Assembly (NCBI GenBank): GCA_044449445.1
Contig: JBIOIA010000015.1
Coordinates: 1-25,406, forward strand
Direction of reading: 5' to 3'
Source of the DNA: DASXPG01 sp044449445
GTDB taxonomy: Bacteria; Gemmatimonadota; Gemmatimonadetes; Gemmatimonadales; JACORV01
Length of the DNA stretch: 25,406 nucleotides
Shown piece by piece: positions 7,654 to 15,970 of this stretch (position 1 is the first letter of the stretch; each line of letters starts with the position of its first letter). Below the pieces are notes generated by a model that was not told the origin of the DNA, ran no database searches, and saw only the letters and a program-made list of their open reading frames with translations. The translations under genes and the position numbers were made by a program.

Positions 7654-8573
7654 CAGCGTACCTCGAGCGTGCGGCCGGTGAGCCGGCGGTAGATGTCGCG
7701 GTAACGTTCGCTGGTCGAGCGGACCACTTCGGTCGGCAACGCCGGGGGCGGCGCCTCGCCGTTCCACGTGTCCGCGCGCTTCAAAGCGTCCAGGTAGTCG
7801 CGCACCGGCTGCTTGTCGAAGCTCGGCTGGGCGGCGCCCGGCGTGTAGCGGTCGGCCGGCCAGAAGCGCGAGCTGTCGGGCGTCAGCACCTCGTCGATCA
7901 GCAACAGCCGGCCCCCGGCGTCCATGCCGAATTCGAACTTGGTGTCCGCGATGATGATCCCGCGCCCTTTCGCGAACGCCTGCGCCTCGGTGTAGAGCGA
8001 GAGCGAGCGGTCCTTCAGCTGGCCCGCGAGGTCCGTGCCGAGCGCCTTCTGGACGGCGGCGAACGTCACGTTCTCGTCGTGGCCTGTGTCGGCCTTGGTC
8101 GCGGGGCTGAAGATCGGCGGCGCGAAGCGGTCCGATTCCTTCAGGCCCGCCGCGAGCTTCTCGCCCGCGAGCGTCCCGGTCTGCCGATACTCTTTCCACG
8201 CCGAGCCCGACAGGTAGCCGCGCACCACGCACTCGAAGAGCACCGGCTCGGTCCTCACGCACAGCATCGCCCGGCCCGCGAGCTGCGCCTTGAATGGCGC
8301 GAGCGCGGGGACCGCCTTCGCGATCGCGTCGGCGTCCGACGCGAGGCAATGGTGCGGCGAGGCGGCCTTGAGCGCCCCGAACCAGAACGCGCTGATCTGG
8401 GTGAGCACGGCTCCCTTGTCCGGCACCGGCTCGTTCAGGACGACGTCGAACGCGCTGATGCGGTCGCTCGCCACCATCAGCAGGCGGCGCTCGTCCACGG
8501 AGTACACCTCGCGCACCTTGCCGCGGCGCAGCAGGGGCAGGGGGAGCGTCGTTTCCTTGACGACGGCGGTCAT
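7653..8573 (-). CDS. purC: Phosphoribosylaminoimidazole-succinocarboxamide synthase (SAICAR synthetase)
   Basis: PurC joins CAIR and aspartate using ATP in the cytoplasm. The 306-residue protein begins MTAVVKETTLPLPLLRRGKV and contains REVYSVDERRLLMVASDRISAFDV (ATP-site region), DKGAVLTQISAFWF, VVRGYLSGSAWKEYRQTG, the long insert FAPPIFSPATKADTGHDENV, and the aspartate/metal-site end LLLIDEVLTPDSSRFWP. This insert and the length of about 306 residues match the yeast Ade1-like class rather than the ~237-residue E. coli class. The start ATG at 8573 overlaps the purB stop as ATGA, so PurC and PurB, which act in sequence (the PurB lyase releases fumarate from SAICAR), are translationally coupled. 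Confidence 0.97.
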   Translation of the reverse strand: MTAVVKETTLPLPLLRRGKVREVYSVDERRLLMVASDRISAFDVVLNEPVPDKGAVLTQISAFWFGALKAASPHHCLASDADAIAKAVPALAPFKAQLAGRAMLCVRTEPVLFECVVRGYLSGSAWKEYRQTGTLAGEKLAAGLKESDRFAPPIFSPATKADTGHDENVTFAAVQKALGTDLAGQLKDRSLSLYTEAQAFAKGRGIIIADTKFEFGMDAGGRLLLIDEVLTPDSSRFWPADRYTPGAAQPSFDKQPVRDYLDALKRADTWNGEAPPPALPTEVVRSTSERYRDIYRRLTGRTLEVR

Positions 8574-10003
8574 ACCCGCACCTCCGCGGGGGGCGGCTCG
8601 GGCAGCCGCGCGATCAGGGGATCGGCGACCTCGCGCAGGAACTCGTCCACCTGCTCCGGCGCGCGGCCGACGTAGTGCAGGGGATCGAGGTCGCGCGCCA
8701 CCTCGGCGAGCTTCGCCCCCTTGAACGCCGGATCGGCGGCGAGGCGCTGGATGAGATCGTTGGCCGCGCCGTCCTCGGCGACGGCTCGCGCCACGTCCAT
8801 GCTGTGGCGGCGGATCACCTCGTGCAGCGCCTGGCGGTCGCCGCCCGCCTGCACACCCAGCATCAGGCACCGTTCGGTGGCCATGAATGGAAGCTCGCCC
8901 ATCGCGTGCCGCCGCACCACGTTCTCGCGCACCTCCAGCCCACGCGCCACGTCGGCGGCGAGCACGAGGATCGCGTCCACGGCCAGGAAGGCCTCGGGCA
9001 GCACGATGCGCCGGTTCGCCGAGTCGTCGAGCGTGCGCTCGAGCCACTGCTGCGCGGCCGTCTCGTTGGTGTCGGCGGGCAGGTGCATCACATAGCGCGC
9101 GAGCGAGACGATGCGCTCGCTTCGCATCGGGTTGCGCTTGTAGGCCATCGCCGAGCTGCCGATCTGCTCGCTGCCGAAGGGCTCGAGCACCTCGCCCAGG
9201 TGCTGAAGCAGCCGGAGGTCGCCGGCCATCTTGGAAGCCGACTGCGCGATCCCGGCCAGCAGCGCGAGGATCTGCGCGTCCGTCTTGCGGGGATAGGTCT
9301 GGCCGCTCACCGGCACGACGTGCGGGAACCCGAGCTTCTTGCCGACCAGCAGGTCGAGGCGACGTACCTTCTCGTGGTCGTGCCCGAGCAGGTCGAGGAA
9401 GCTGGCCTGCGTGCCCGTCGTTCCCTTGCAGCCCAGGAGCTGAAGCCGATCCAGCCGGAAGTCGAGCTCCGCGGCGTCGTTGACGAAGTCCTGCATCCAC
9501 AGCGTCGCGCGCTTGCCGACCGTCGTGAGCTGGGCCGGCTGGAAATGGGTGTACCCGAGCGTCGGCAGCGCCCGGTGGCGCGCGGCGAACGCGCGCAGCG
9601 CCCGCAGCACCGCTCCGATCCGCGCGCGCACCAGCTTCAGTCCCTCGCGGGCCAGGACGAGGTCCGCGTTGTCGGTGACGAATGCGGACGTCGCGCCCAG
9701 GTGGATGAAGGCGCGTGCCGCCGGCGCCTTCTCGCCGAAGGCGTGCACGTGGGCCATGACGTCGTGCCGGAAGCGCGCCTCGAACTGGGCCGCCCGCTCG
9801 AAGTCGATGTCGTCCACCGCGCTGCGCATCTCGGCGATCGCCGCCTCGGGGATGTCCACGCCCAGCTCGCGCTCGGCCTCGGCGAGGGCGACCCAGATCC
9901 GCCGCCACCAACCGATGCGCCGCTGCTCGCCGAACAGCTCGCGCATCGCCGGGGAGGCGTAGCGCGTGCCGAGCGGGGAGGCGTACTCGCTGCGGTCGCT
10001 CAT
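8570..10003 (-). CDS. purB: Adenylosuccinate lyase
   Basis: PurB cleaves fumarate from SAICAR and from adenylosuccinate, serving both the ninth step of IMP synthesis and AMP synthesis. The 477-residue protein has the fumarase/aspartase-superfamily regions: HLGATSAFVTDNADLVL (around 101-117), TLGYTHFQPAQLTTVGKR (around 148-165) and the signature GSSAMAYKRNP (282-292), with the catalytic serine loop there. The C-terminal stretch (ANDLIQRLAADPAF, LDPLHYVGRAPEQVDEFL) resembles the longer, human-like ADSL subgroup. The ATG at 10003 overlaps the htrA stop as ATGA. Earlier in-frame codons lie inside htrA in a different frame and were rejected. Confidence 0.97.
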   Translation of the reverse strand: MSDRSEYASPLGTRYASPAMRELFGEQRRIGWWRRIWVALAEAERELGVDIPEAAIAEMRSAVDDIDFERAAQFEARFRHDVMAHVHAFGEKAPAARAFIHLGATSAFVTDNADLVLAREGLKLVRARIGAVLRALRAFAARHRALPTLGYTHFQPAQLTTVGKRATLWMQDFVNDAAELDFRLDRLQLLGCKGTTGTQASFLDLLGHDHEKVRRLDLLVGKKLGFPHVVPVSGQTYPRKTDAQILALLAGIAQSASKMAGDLRLLQHLGEVLEPFGSEQIGSSAMAYKRNPMRSERIVSLARYVMHLPADTNETAAQQWLERTLDDSANRRIVLPEAFLAVDAILVLAADVARGLEVRENVVRRHAMGELPFMATERCLMLGVQAGGDRQALHEVIRRHSMDVARAVAEDGAANDLIQRLAADPAFKGAKLAEVARDLDPLHYVGRAPEQVDEFLREVADPLIARLPEPPPAEVRV

Positions 10004-11358
10004 GGCGTGCCCCACGCCTGGCCGGCCATCACCTGGTTGCCGCGCACGAACCACAGCGTCAGGGTCGTGCGGCCGGAGAGGTACTGCACGATGCGGCTCA
10101 CCTCCTCGGCCTGCGAGATGACGTAGTTGTTGATCCGCACGATCACGTCGCCGGCCTGGATGCCGAACGCGTTCTGCCACGTGGGTCCGGCCGTGACCAC
10201 CAGCGCGCCGCGGCCCGCGGCGAGCTGCCGCTCGACCTGGATCGCCGGGGTCACGGTGATCAGAGAGAGGTCGCGCAGGTTCACACGCTCGGCGCTCGCC
10301 GAAGGCGGGTCCACCGCGGCCATGGTCACGGTCTCCTGGCCGCCCTCGCGCCTGACGGTCAGCGTCAGGTTGTCGCCCGAAGCCAGATCGAGCTGCGCCT
10401 TCTCCCACGACAGGAAGTTGCGCACCGGTTGCCCGTCGATCCGCTCGATCATGTCGTCGGGCTTGAGGCCCGCGCGCTCGCCGGGACCGCCCGGCGCCAG
10501 GCGCCTGACCAGCAGCCCGCTCTGATGGCGCCACGAGCTGCTCTGCGCCTGCGGCTCCTTGATGTCCACTCCGACCCAGCCGCGCCTGACGTGTCCGAAT
10601 TCCGCCAGGTCGCGCGCCACGCGCATCGCGCGCTCGATCGGGATCGCGAAGCCCAGCCCGACGAACCCGCCCGATTGCGTGAGGATGAACGCGTTGACGC
10701 CCACGACCTCGCCGTCCGCGTTGATGAGCGGGCCGCCCGAGTTGCCCGGGTTGATCGCCGCGTCGGTCTGGATCATGTCTACGTACAGTCCGGCCTGGTT
10801 GTCGGAGGGCAGGATGTCCCGGTTCAGCGCGCTCACGACGCCTGCCGTCACGGTCGGCTCGGTGTTGCCGAGCAGGAAGCCATAGGGGTTGCCGATCGCG
10901 ACCAGCCAGTCGCCGATCTGGAGCGCGCGGCTGCGGCCGATCGGCGCGACCGGCAGGCCCGACGTGTCGATCTTCACCACGGCGATGTCGGTGCGGTCGT
11001 CTTCGCCGAGGAGCCGGGCCTGGAAGTCGCGGCCGTCCCTGAGCGTGACGATCAGCGACTCGGCGCCGGCCGTGACGTGCTGGTTCGTGATCACGAGCCC
11101 GTCGCTGCTCACCAGGAACCCGGTGCCGAGGCCCTCGACACGCTGCTCATATCCGCGCGGGACGAGCATCTGCTCGAAGACGTCGCGCGGGACCGTGCGC
11201 TGCCGGCGCACCACGTTGACGCTCACCACGCTGGGCGCCACCCGCGCCGCGGCGCGGCCGATCACCGTGCGACGCTCGCCGCCGATGGGATCGGTGCGCT
11301 GCGCCCTCAATGGTGCCGGGAGCGCCAGGACGAGCATGGCCAGGGCGCGGGCCCTCAT
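10000..11358 (-). CDS. HtrA/DegP-like periplasmic serine protease with two PDZ domains
   Basis: This is a trypsin-like protease/chaperone of the HtrA family, expected to act on misfolded envelope proteins. The 452-residue product has a signal peptide (about 1-19, ending APLRA-Q). The protease domain has the triad His94 (TNQHVTAG), Asp124 (RTDIAVVKI) and Ser207 (NPGNSGGPL), so it looks catalytically intact. PDZ1 lies around 258-350 (RRGWVGVDI, APGGPGERAGLKPDDMI). A second PDZ lies around 365-440 (WQNAFGIQAGDVIVRIN). Start ATG 11358 overlaps the truA stop as ATGA. Nothing links its substrate to purine synthesis; the neighbouring phospholipid genes and the BamE-like secreted protein give the operon an envelope theme. 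Whether it is DegP-, DegQ- or DegS-like cannot be decided from sequence alone. Confidence 0.93.
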   Translation of the reverse strand: MRARALAMLVLALPAPLRAQRTDPIGGERRTVIGRAAARVAPSVVSVNVVRRQRTVPRDVFEQMLVPRGYEQRVEGLGTGFLVSSDGLVITNQHVTAGAESLIVTLRDGRDFQARLLGEDDRTDIAVVKIDTSGLPVAPIGRSRALQIGDWLVAIGNPYGFLLGNTEPTVTAGVVSALNRDILPSDNQAGLYVDMIQTDAAINPGNSGGPLINADGEVVGVNAFILTQSGGFVGLGFAIPIERAMRVARDLAEFGHVRRGWVGVDIKEPQAQSSSWRHQSGLLVRRLAPGGPGERAGLKPDDMIERIDGQPVRNFLSWEKAQLDLASGDNLTLTVRREGGQETVTMAAVDPPSASAERVNLRDLSLITVTPAIQVERQLAAGRGALVVTAGPTWQNAFGIQAGDVIVRINNYVISQAEEVSRIVQYLSGRTTLTLWFVRGNQVMAGQAWGTP

Positions 11359-12107
11359 GCGTAGCACTCCGAGGGATAACGCACGCTGACGAGAAACAGT
11401 CCTTCGGCCGGCGCCGGTTTCGAGGCCGCCTGGTTGTCGTGCGAGGAGAGCAGGGCCTGCAGGTCCGATACCGGGCGGCGGTGCCGCGCGATCTCGACCA
11501 TCGTGCCCACGAGAAAGCGCACCATCCGGTGCAGGTAGCGGTCGGCGGAGATCCAGAACTCCCATCCGGCGCCATCCGGCCTCGGGAGCCAGAGCGCCTC
11601 GCGCACGTCGCAGCGGTAGTGCGCCTTCACCTGGCCGACGGCCGAGAGCGCGCGGAAGTCGTGCACGCCGAGGACCAGACCGGCGGCCTGTTCGGCCCTC
11701 AGGGCGTCGAAGGGCGGGCTCATCGCCCACTCCCAGCGCAGCCGGAACGGAGTATGAGCGCCCGGGTCGAGTCCGATGCGATAGCAATAGGTGCGTTCCG
11801 TCGCGTCGCGGCGCGGGTTGAAGCCCGGCCGCATGCGGCACGCGTCCGTGACATGGATGTCCGAGGGAAGCAACGCATTCAACGCGCGCACCAGGTCGGT
11901 TGCGCGCCACTTCGCGGGCACTGCGGCGGCGGCCGCCTGACCCAGCGCGTGAACCCCGGCGTCGGTCCGTCCGGCACCCGTTACGGGCGTCCTTTGGCCG
12001 ACCAGGTGCTGGAGCGCGCTCTCGAGGTCCGCCTGCACGGTGCGGTCCGCCTTCTGGCGCTGCCACCCGGCGAACGCCCCGCCGTCATACTGCAGAATCA
12101 GGAGCAT
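11355..12107 (-). CDS. truA: tRNA pseudouridine(38-40) synthase TruA
   Basis: TruA converts uridines 38-40 of the tRNA anticodon arm to pseudouridine. The 250-residue protein opens MLLILQYDGGAFAGWQRQK, has the catalytic motif GAGRTDAGVHALGQ with Asp49, and continues with LNALLPSDIHV, FNPRRDATERTYCYRI and ADRYLHRMVRFLVGTMVE, all TruA signatures. I chose ATG 12107 because TruA proteins usually have about six residues before YDG. A GTG at 12125 (six codons longer) is a real alternative and lies close to the predicted transcription start. It is the first gene of the minus-strand operon and is followed by the protease gene with an ATGA overlap. Confidence 0.95.
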   Translation of the reverse strand: MLLILQYDGGAFAGWQRQKADRTVQADLESALQHLVGQRTPVTGAGRTDAGVHALGQAAAAAVPAKWRATDLVRALNALLPSDIHVTDACRMRPGFNPRRDATERTYCYRIGLDPGAHTPFRLRWEWAMSPPFDALRAEQAAGLVLGVHDFRALSAVGQVKAHYRCDVREALWLPRPDGAGWEFWISADRYLHRMVRFLVGTMVEIARHRRPVSDLQALLSSHDNQAASKPAPAEGLFLVSVRYPSECYA

Positions 12108-12132
12108 CGGCGGTGCCGCCGTCACGCGCCGA

Positions 12133-12161
12133 AACGTAGCGATCCGCGGGGGCCTTTTCAA
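12133..12161 (-). promoter_or_regulatory. Candidate promoter for the truA-htrA-pur operon
   Basis: On the minus strand TTGAAA (12156-12161) is separated by 17 bases from TACGTT (12133-12138), a plausible sigma-70-type pair in the only intergenic space upstream of truA. A start about seven bases further would fall near 12125-12127, beside the alternative GTG start of truA, so the message may have a very short leader. The -10 box is weak (three of six consensus positions). Confidence 0.4.
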
Positions 12162-12182
12162 GCGCGCAAGTCGTTGCGGCAT

Positions 12183-12212
12183 TTGACAAAGCGCGTTTGG
12201 CGCGACTATCCT
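12183..12212 (+). promoter_or_regulatory. Promoter for trpD
   Basis: A perfect TTGACA -35 (12183-12188) is followed after 18 bases by TATCCT (12207-12212). This is a strong sigma-70-like match in otherwise GC-rich sequence, and it faces trpD. Initiation near 12219 would leave only about 10-12 bases before the ATG at 12230. No Shine-Dalgarno is visible there (the bases are CCTACTCCTCC), so trpD may be translated from a nearly leaderless message. No leader peptide or attenuator fits in this space. Confidence 0.6.
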
Positions 12213-12229
12213 GCGAGCCCTACTCCTCC

Positions 12230-13276
12230 ATGACCGCCACCGACCCCGTCTCGCGCGCGATCCAGGCACTCGCGGACCGCCGCCACCTCACGTCGGACGA
12301 GGCGGAGGCGGCGTTCGCGCACATGATGCGCGGCGAGGCCACACCGGTCCAGATGTCCGCCCTGCTGATGGGTCTCAGGAGCAGGGGCGAGTCGGCATCG
12401 GAGGTGGTGGGCGCGGTGCGCGCCCTCCGCAAGGCGATGCTGCGACTCTCCGCGCCCGACGGGAAGCCCCTGGTCGACACCTGCGGCACCGGTGGCGGGA
12501 CCGTCACCACATTCAACATTTCGACCGCCGCCGCGTTCGTCGCCGCGGGCGCCGGCGCGCGAGTGGCCAAGCACGGCAACCGATCCTTCACGTCGCAGTC
12601 CGGCAGCGCTGACGTGCTCGAGGCGCTCGGCGTCGTCATCCCCCTGGATGCCGCCGCGGCGGGCGCGTTGCTCGAGCGGTGCGACATGACGTTCCTGTTC
12701 GCGCCCCTGTTCCACCCCGCCATGCGGCACGTCGGTCCGATCCGCCGCGAGCTCGGCATCGGAACGATCATGAACATCCTGGGTCCGCTGGCGAATCCCG
12801 CAGGCGTCACGCGCCAGGTCGTCGGTGTGGCCGACCCGGCGCGCGCGCAGCTCATCGCCGAGGCGCTGCCGGACCTTGGCTGCGAGTGGGCGCTCGTGGT
12901 CTACGCGCGCGTGGGCATGGACGAGATCGCGCCGTCGGGCGAGACGGACGTCTGGGAGGTCAAGTCGGGGAAGGTCACGCAGTGGACGCTCGAGCCGAAG
13001 AAACTGGGGCTCGAGGGAGGCTCGACGCGCTCGTTGGCCGGCGGCACGCCGGCCGAGAACGCGGCGATGGTACGGGATATCCTGGCCGGGAAGGACAAGG
13101 GCGCGCGCCGGACGGCGGTGCTGCTCAACGCCGCGGCGGCGCTGCTGGTGGCCGGACTGGCCGGAGACTGGCCTGCCGCGCTGAAGCGCGCAGCCGACGC
13201 GATCGACTCGGGCGCGGCGCAGGGCGTGCTGGACAAGCTGAAAGCTGAAAGCCGAAAGCTGAACGTTCAGCTTTGA
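12230..13276 (+). CDS. trpD: Anthranilate phosphoribosyltransferase
   Basis: TrpD transfers phosphoribose from PRPP to anthranilate, the second step from chorismate to tryptophan. The 348-residue product has the PRPP-binding glycine loop DTCGTGGGTVTTFNIST (GTGGG at 86-90), then VAKHGNRSFTSQSGSADVLEALG, and LFHPAMRHVGPIRRELGIGTIMNILGPLANP. The family length is ~330-350. The ATG at 12230 is the first good start after a strong promoter; an in-frame upstream ATG at 12197 would overlap the promoter. It is monocistronic here and converges on lexA. The last ~13 residues (KLKAESRKLNVQL) are encoded inside a palindromic repeat element and look like an addition beyond the conserved fold. Confidence 0.97.
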   Translation: MTATDPVSRAIQALADRRHLTSDEAEAAFAHMMRGEATPVQMSALLMGLRSRGESASEVVGAVRALRKAMLRLSAPDGKPLVDTCGTGGGTVTTFNISTAAAFVAAGAGARVAKHGNRSFTSQSGSADVLEALGVVIPLDAAAAGALLERCDMTFLFAPLFHPAMRHVGPIRRELGIGTIMNILGPLANPAGVTRQVVGVADPARAQLIAEALPDLGCEWALVVYARVGMDEIAPSGETDVWEVKSGKVTQWTLEPKKLGLEGGSTRSLAGGTPAENAAMVRDILAGKDKGARRTAVLLNAAAALLVAGLAGDWPAALKRAADAIDSGAAQGVLDKLKAESRKLNVQL

Positions 13277-13293
13277 GCTTTCAACTTTCGACT
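13236..13293. repeat. Long imperfect inverted repeat of GCTGAAA-type heptamers; possible bidirectional terminator
   Basis: Two 29-base arms (13236-13264 and 13265-13293) pair at 24 of 29 positions with no spacer. The central 20 bases (13255-13274) are a perfect palindrome centred on GAACGTTC. The left arm is made of tandem near-copies of GCTGAAA, and the right arm carries their complement. It spans the end of trpD (stop at 13274-13276) and reaches the lexA stop (13292-13294), so either transcript would form a long hairpin at its 3' end. No U-tract follows on either side, so it is not a textbook intrinsic terminator. It may be a member of a dispersed intergenic repeat family (inference). Confidence 0.75.
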
Positions 13294-13900
13294 AGTATTT
13301 CCGGAGCACTCCCACCACGACGCCCTGGACCTGCACGTCGTCGGCCGGCACGATGATCGGCTCCATGGTTTCATTGGCGGGCTGCAGCCGCACGCGGCCG
13401 TCCTTCTCGCGGTAGAGCCGCTTCACGGTCGCATGGGTGCCGCCGATCAGGGCCACGACGGTCTCACCGTTGCGGGCACTCTGCCGGCCGTGTACCACGA
13501 TGAAGTCGCCGTCCCGGATCTGCTCGTCGATCATGGACTGGCCGCGCACCTTGAGGACGAAGCTCTTGCCCGCGGCCGGCAGCATCGCTTCGGGGACCGC
13601 GATCGTGTCGGGCGACTCGAGCGCTTCGATGGGCTGGCCCGCCGCGACCAGGCCGAGCAACGGTAGTTCGACGACGCCGGGCTGCCGCGCCCGGCTGACG
13701 ACCTCGATGCCGCGGCTCTCGTTGTAAGAGCGGCGGATCACGCCCTTTCGCTCCAGATTGCTCAGGTGCTCGTGTACCGTCGCCAGCGAGGCGTAGCCCA
13801 TCGTCTCCGCGATCTCCTCAAAGCTCGGAGCGTAGCCGTGGTCGTTGATGTAGCCGGCCAGGTAGTCGAGGATCTCGCGCTGCTTCTTGGTCAGGGGCAT
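13292..13900 (-). CDS. lexA: LexA repressor (SOS response)
   Basis: LexA represses DNA-damage genes and self-cleaves when stimulated by RecA filaments. The 202-residue protein has the N-terminal winged helix (MPLTKKQREILDYLAGYI, SFEEIAETMGYASLATVHEHL). Its hinge carries the cleavage bond Ala87-Gly88 (LVAAGQPIEA). The S24 peptidase domain has Ser122 (GQSMIDEQIRDGDF) and Lys160 (THATVKRLYRE). All catalytic parts are intact and the length is standard. ATG 13900 has AGGAAGG upstream, a good ribosome site. It is oriented opposite to its trp neighbours, converging with trpD and diverging from trpC. It probably represses itself from the 64-base intergenic region. Confidence 0.97.
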   Translation of the reverse strand: MPLTKKQREILDYLAGYINDHGYAPSFEEIAETMGYASLATVHEHLSNLERKGVIRRSYNESRGIEVVSRARQPGVVELPLLGLVAAGQPIEALESPDTIAVPEAMLPAAGKSFVLKVRGQSMIDEQIRDGDFIVVHGRQSARNGETVVALIGGTHATVKRLYREKDGRVRLQPANETMEPIIVPADDVQVQGVVVGVLRKY

Positions 13901-13922
13901 GTGCCTTCCTGGGTTGCGTCAC

Positions 13923-13963
13923 CGGTCCGGGTGACCGAACATACGCCGAAGCAACGGTAACCG
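13923..13963. promoter_or_regulatory. lexA-trpC divergent control region with small inverted repeats
   Basis: The 64 bases between lexA and trpC contain CGGTC-N5-GACCG (13923-13937) and CGGT-A-ACCG (13955-13963). A candidate lexA -10, TATGTT on the minus strand (13938-13943), lies between them. It overlaps CGAACATACG (13936-13945), which resembles one half of a Gram-positive-type SOS box (CGAAC). No complete palindrome of that type is present, and no convincing -35 was found for either direction. trpC has no clear Shine-Dalgarno. The assignment as operator or promoter is tentative. Confidence 0.3.
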
Positions 13964-13964
13964 A

Positions 13965-14789
13965 ATGAAAGCCGAAGCGCAAGCATCCGGAGTCCTGGGG
14001 GCCATCCTCGCGGAGACGGCGTCCCGATTGAAGGGCCGCTCCGGCGAGCTGGCGCTGTGGCAGCGGCGCGCCGCCCGGGCAAGGACTCCGCCGCGGTTCG
14101 CCGAACGACTGGCCGGGGCCGATGTTTCAGTGATCGCGGAGGTGAAGCGCCGTTCGCCGTCGGCCGGCGCGATCCGCGAGGGCGCGGACGCCGTGGCGCT
14201 GGCGACGAGTTACGCGGATGCCGGCGCGCGCGCGGTGTCGGTGCTGACCGAGGAAGGGCGCTTCGGCGGCTCGCTCGAGGATCTCGAGAACGTGGCACGT
14301 GAAGTCCCGCTGCCGGTGCTGCGCAAGGACTTCATCATCGATCCGCTCCAGGTGTATGAGGCGCGTGCGGTCGGGGCGTCGGCGATCCTGCTGATCGTGC
14401 GGGCGTTGAGCGCCGAACGGCTCGAAGAGCTCGCGCGCCTCGCGAGCGACGTCGGGCTCGATGCGCTGGTCGAGGTGCACGGACGACACGAGCTGGCCCG
14501 CGCCCTCGCGGTGCTTCCGCCCGCCGTGGGCGTGAACGCGCGGGATCTGGAGACGCTGGCGATGGATGCGGTGCAGGCCGAGAAGCTCCTGCCGGCAGTG
14601 CCGGCGGGGACGGTGGCGGTGGCCGAAAGCGGGCTCGCCACGCGCTCCGACGTCGAGCGCGCGGCGCGTGCCGGCGCGGATGCGGTGCTCGTTGGCGCGG
14701 CGGCCGCCGGTGCGGCCGATCCCGGGGCGGTGATCCGGTCGATGGTCGGCGTGCCGCGTCTGGGCAGGCCGGGAAAGGGGGCGAACTGA
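13965..14789 (+). CDS. trpC: Indole-3-glycerol-phosphate synthase
   Basis: TrpC closes the indole ring of CdRP to give indole-3-glycerol phosphate. The 274-residue (beta/alpha)8 barrel protein shows the family's active-site residues in order: Glu59 and Lys61 (IAEVKRRSPSAG), Lys121 (LRKDFIID), Glu170 (LVEVHGRHEL), Asn191 (GVNARDLETL) and Glu221 (VAESGLATRSD), ending with a glycine-rich phosphate site (ADAVLVGAA). It is monofunctional: no TrpF (PRAI) domain is fused. ATG 13965 is the first start after the lexA intergenic region. It leads a plus-strand cluster and is followed by trpB after 2 bases. Confidence 0.97.
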   Translation: MKAEAQASGVLGAILAETASRLKGRSGELALWQRRAARARTPPRFAERLAGADVSVIAEVKRRSPSAGAIREGADAVALATSYADAGARAVSVLTEEGRFGGSLEDLENVAREVPLPVLRKDFIIDPLQVYEARAVGASAILLIVRALSAERLEELARLASDVGLDALVEVHGRHELARALAVLPPAVGVNARDLETLAMDAVQAEKLLPAVPAGTVAVAESGLATRSDVERAARAGADAVLVGAAAAGAADPGAVIRSMVGVPRLGRPGKGAN

Positions 14790-14791
14790 CC

Positions 14792-15966
<1,175 letters not shown>

Positions 15967-15970
<4 letters not shown>

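Noticed and set aside
13936..13945. CGAACATACG as a full SOS (LexA) box
   Set aside because: Only one half matches the Gram-positive-type CGAAC-N4-GTTCG pattern; the second half is absent, so it is listed only within the tentative control region.
13966..13976. TGAAAGCCGAA at the start of trpC repeats an 11-mer found in the heptamer element (13246-13256) on the other side of lexA
   Set aside because: Too short and within coding sequence of trpC; without a genome-wide count it is not evidence that lexA was inserted between repeats.
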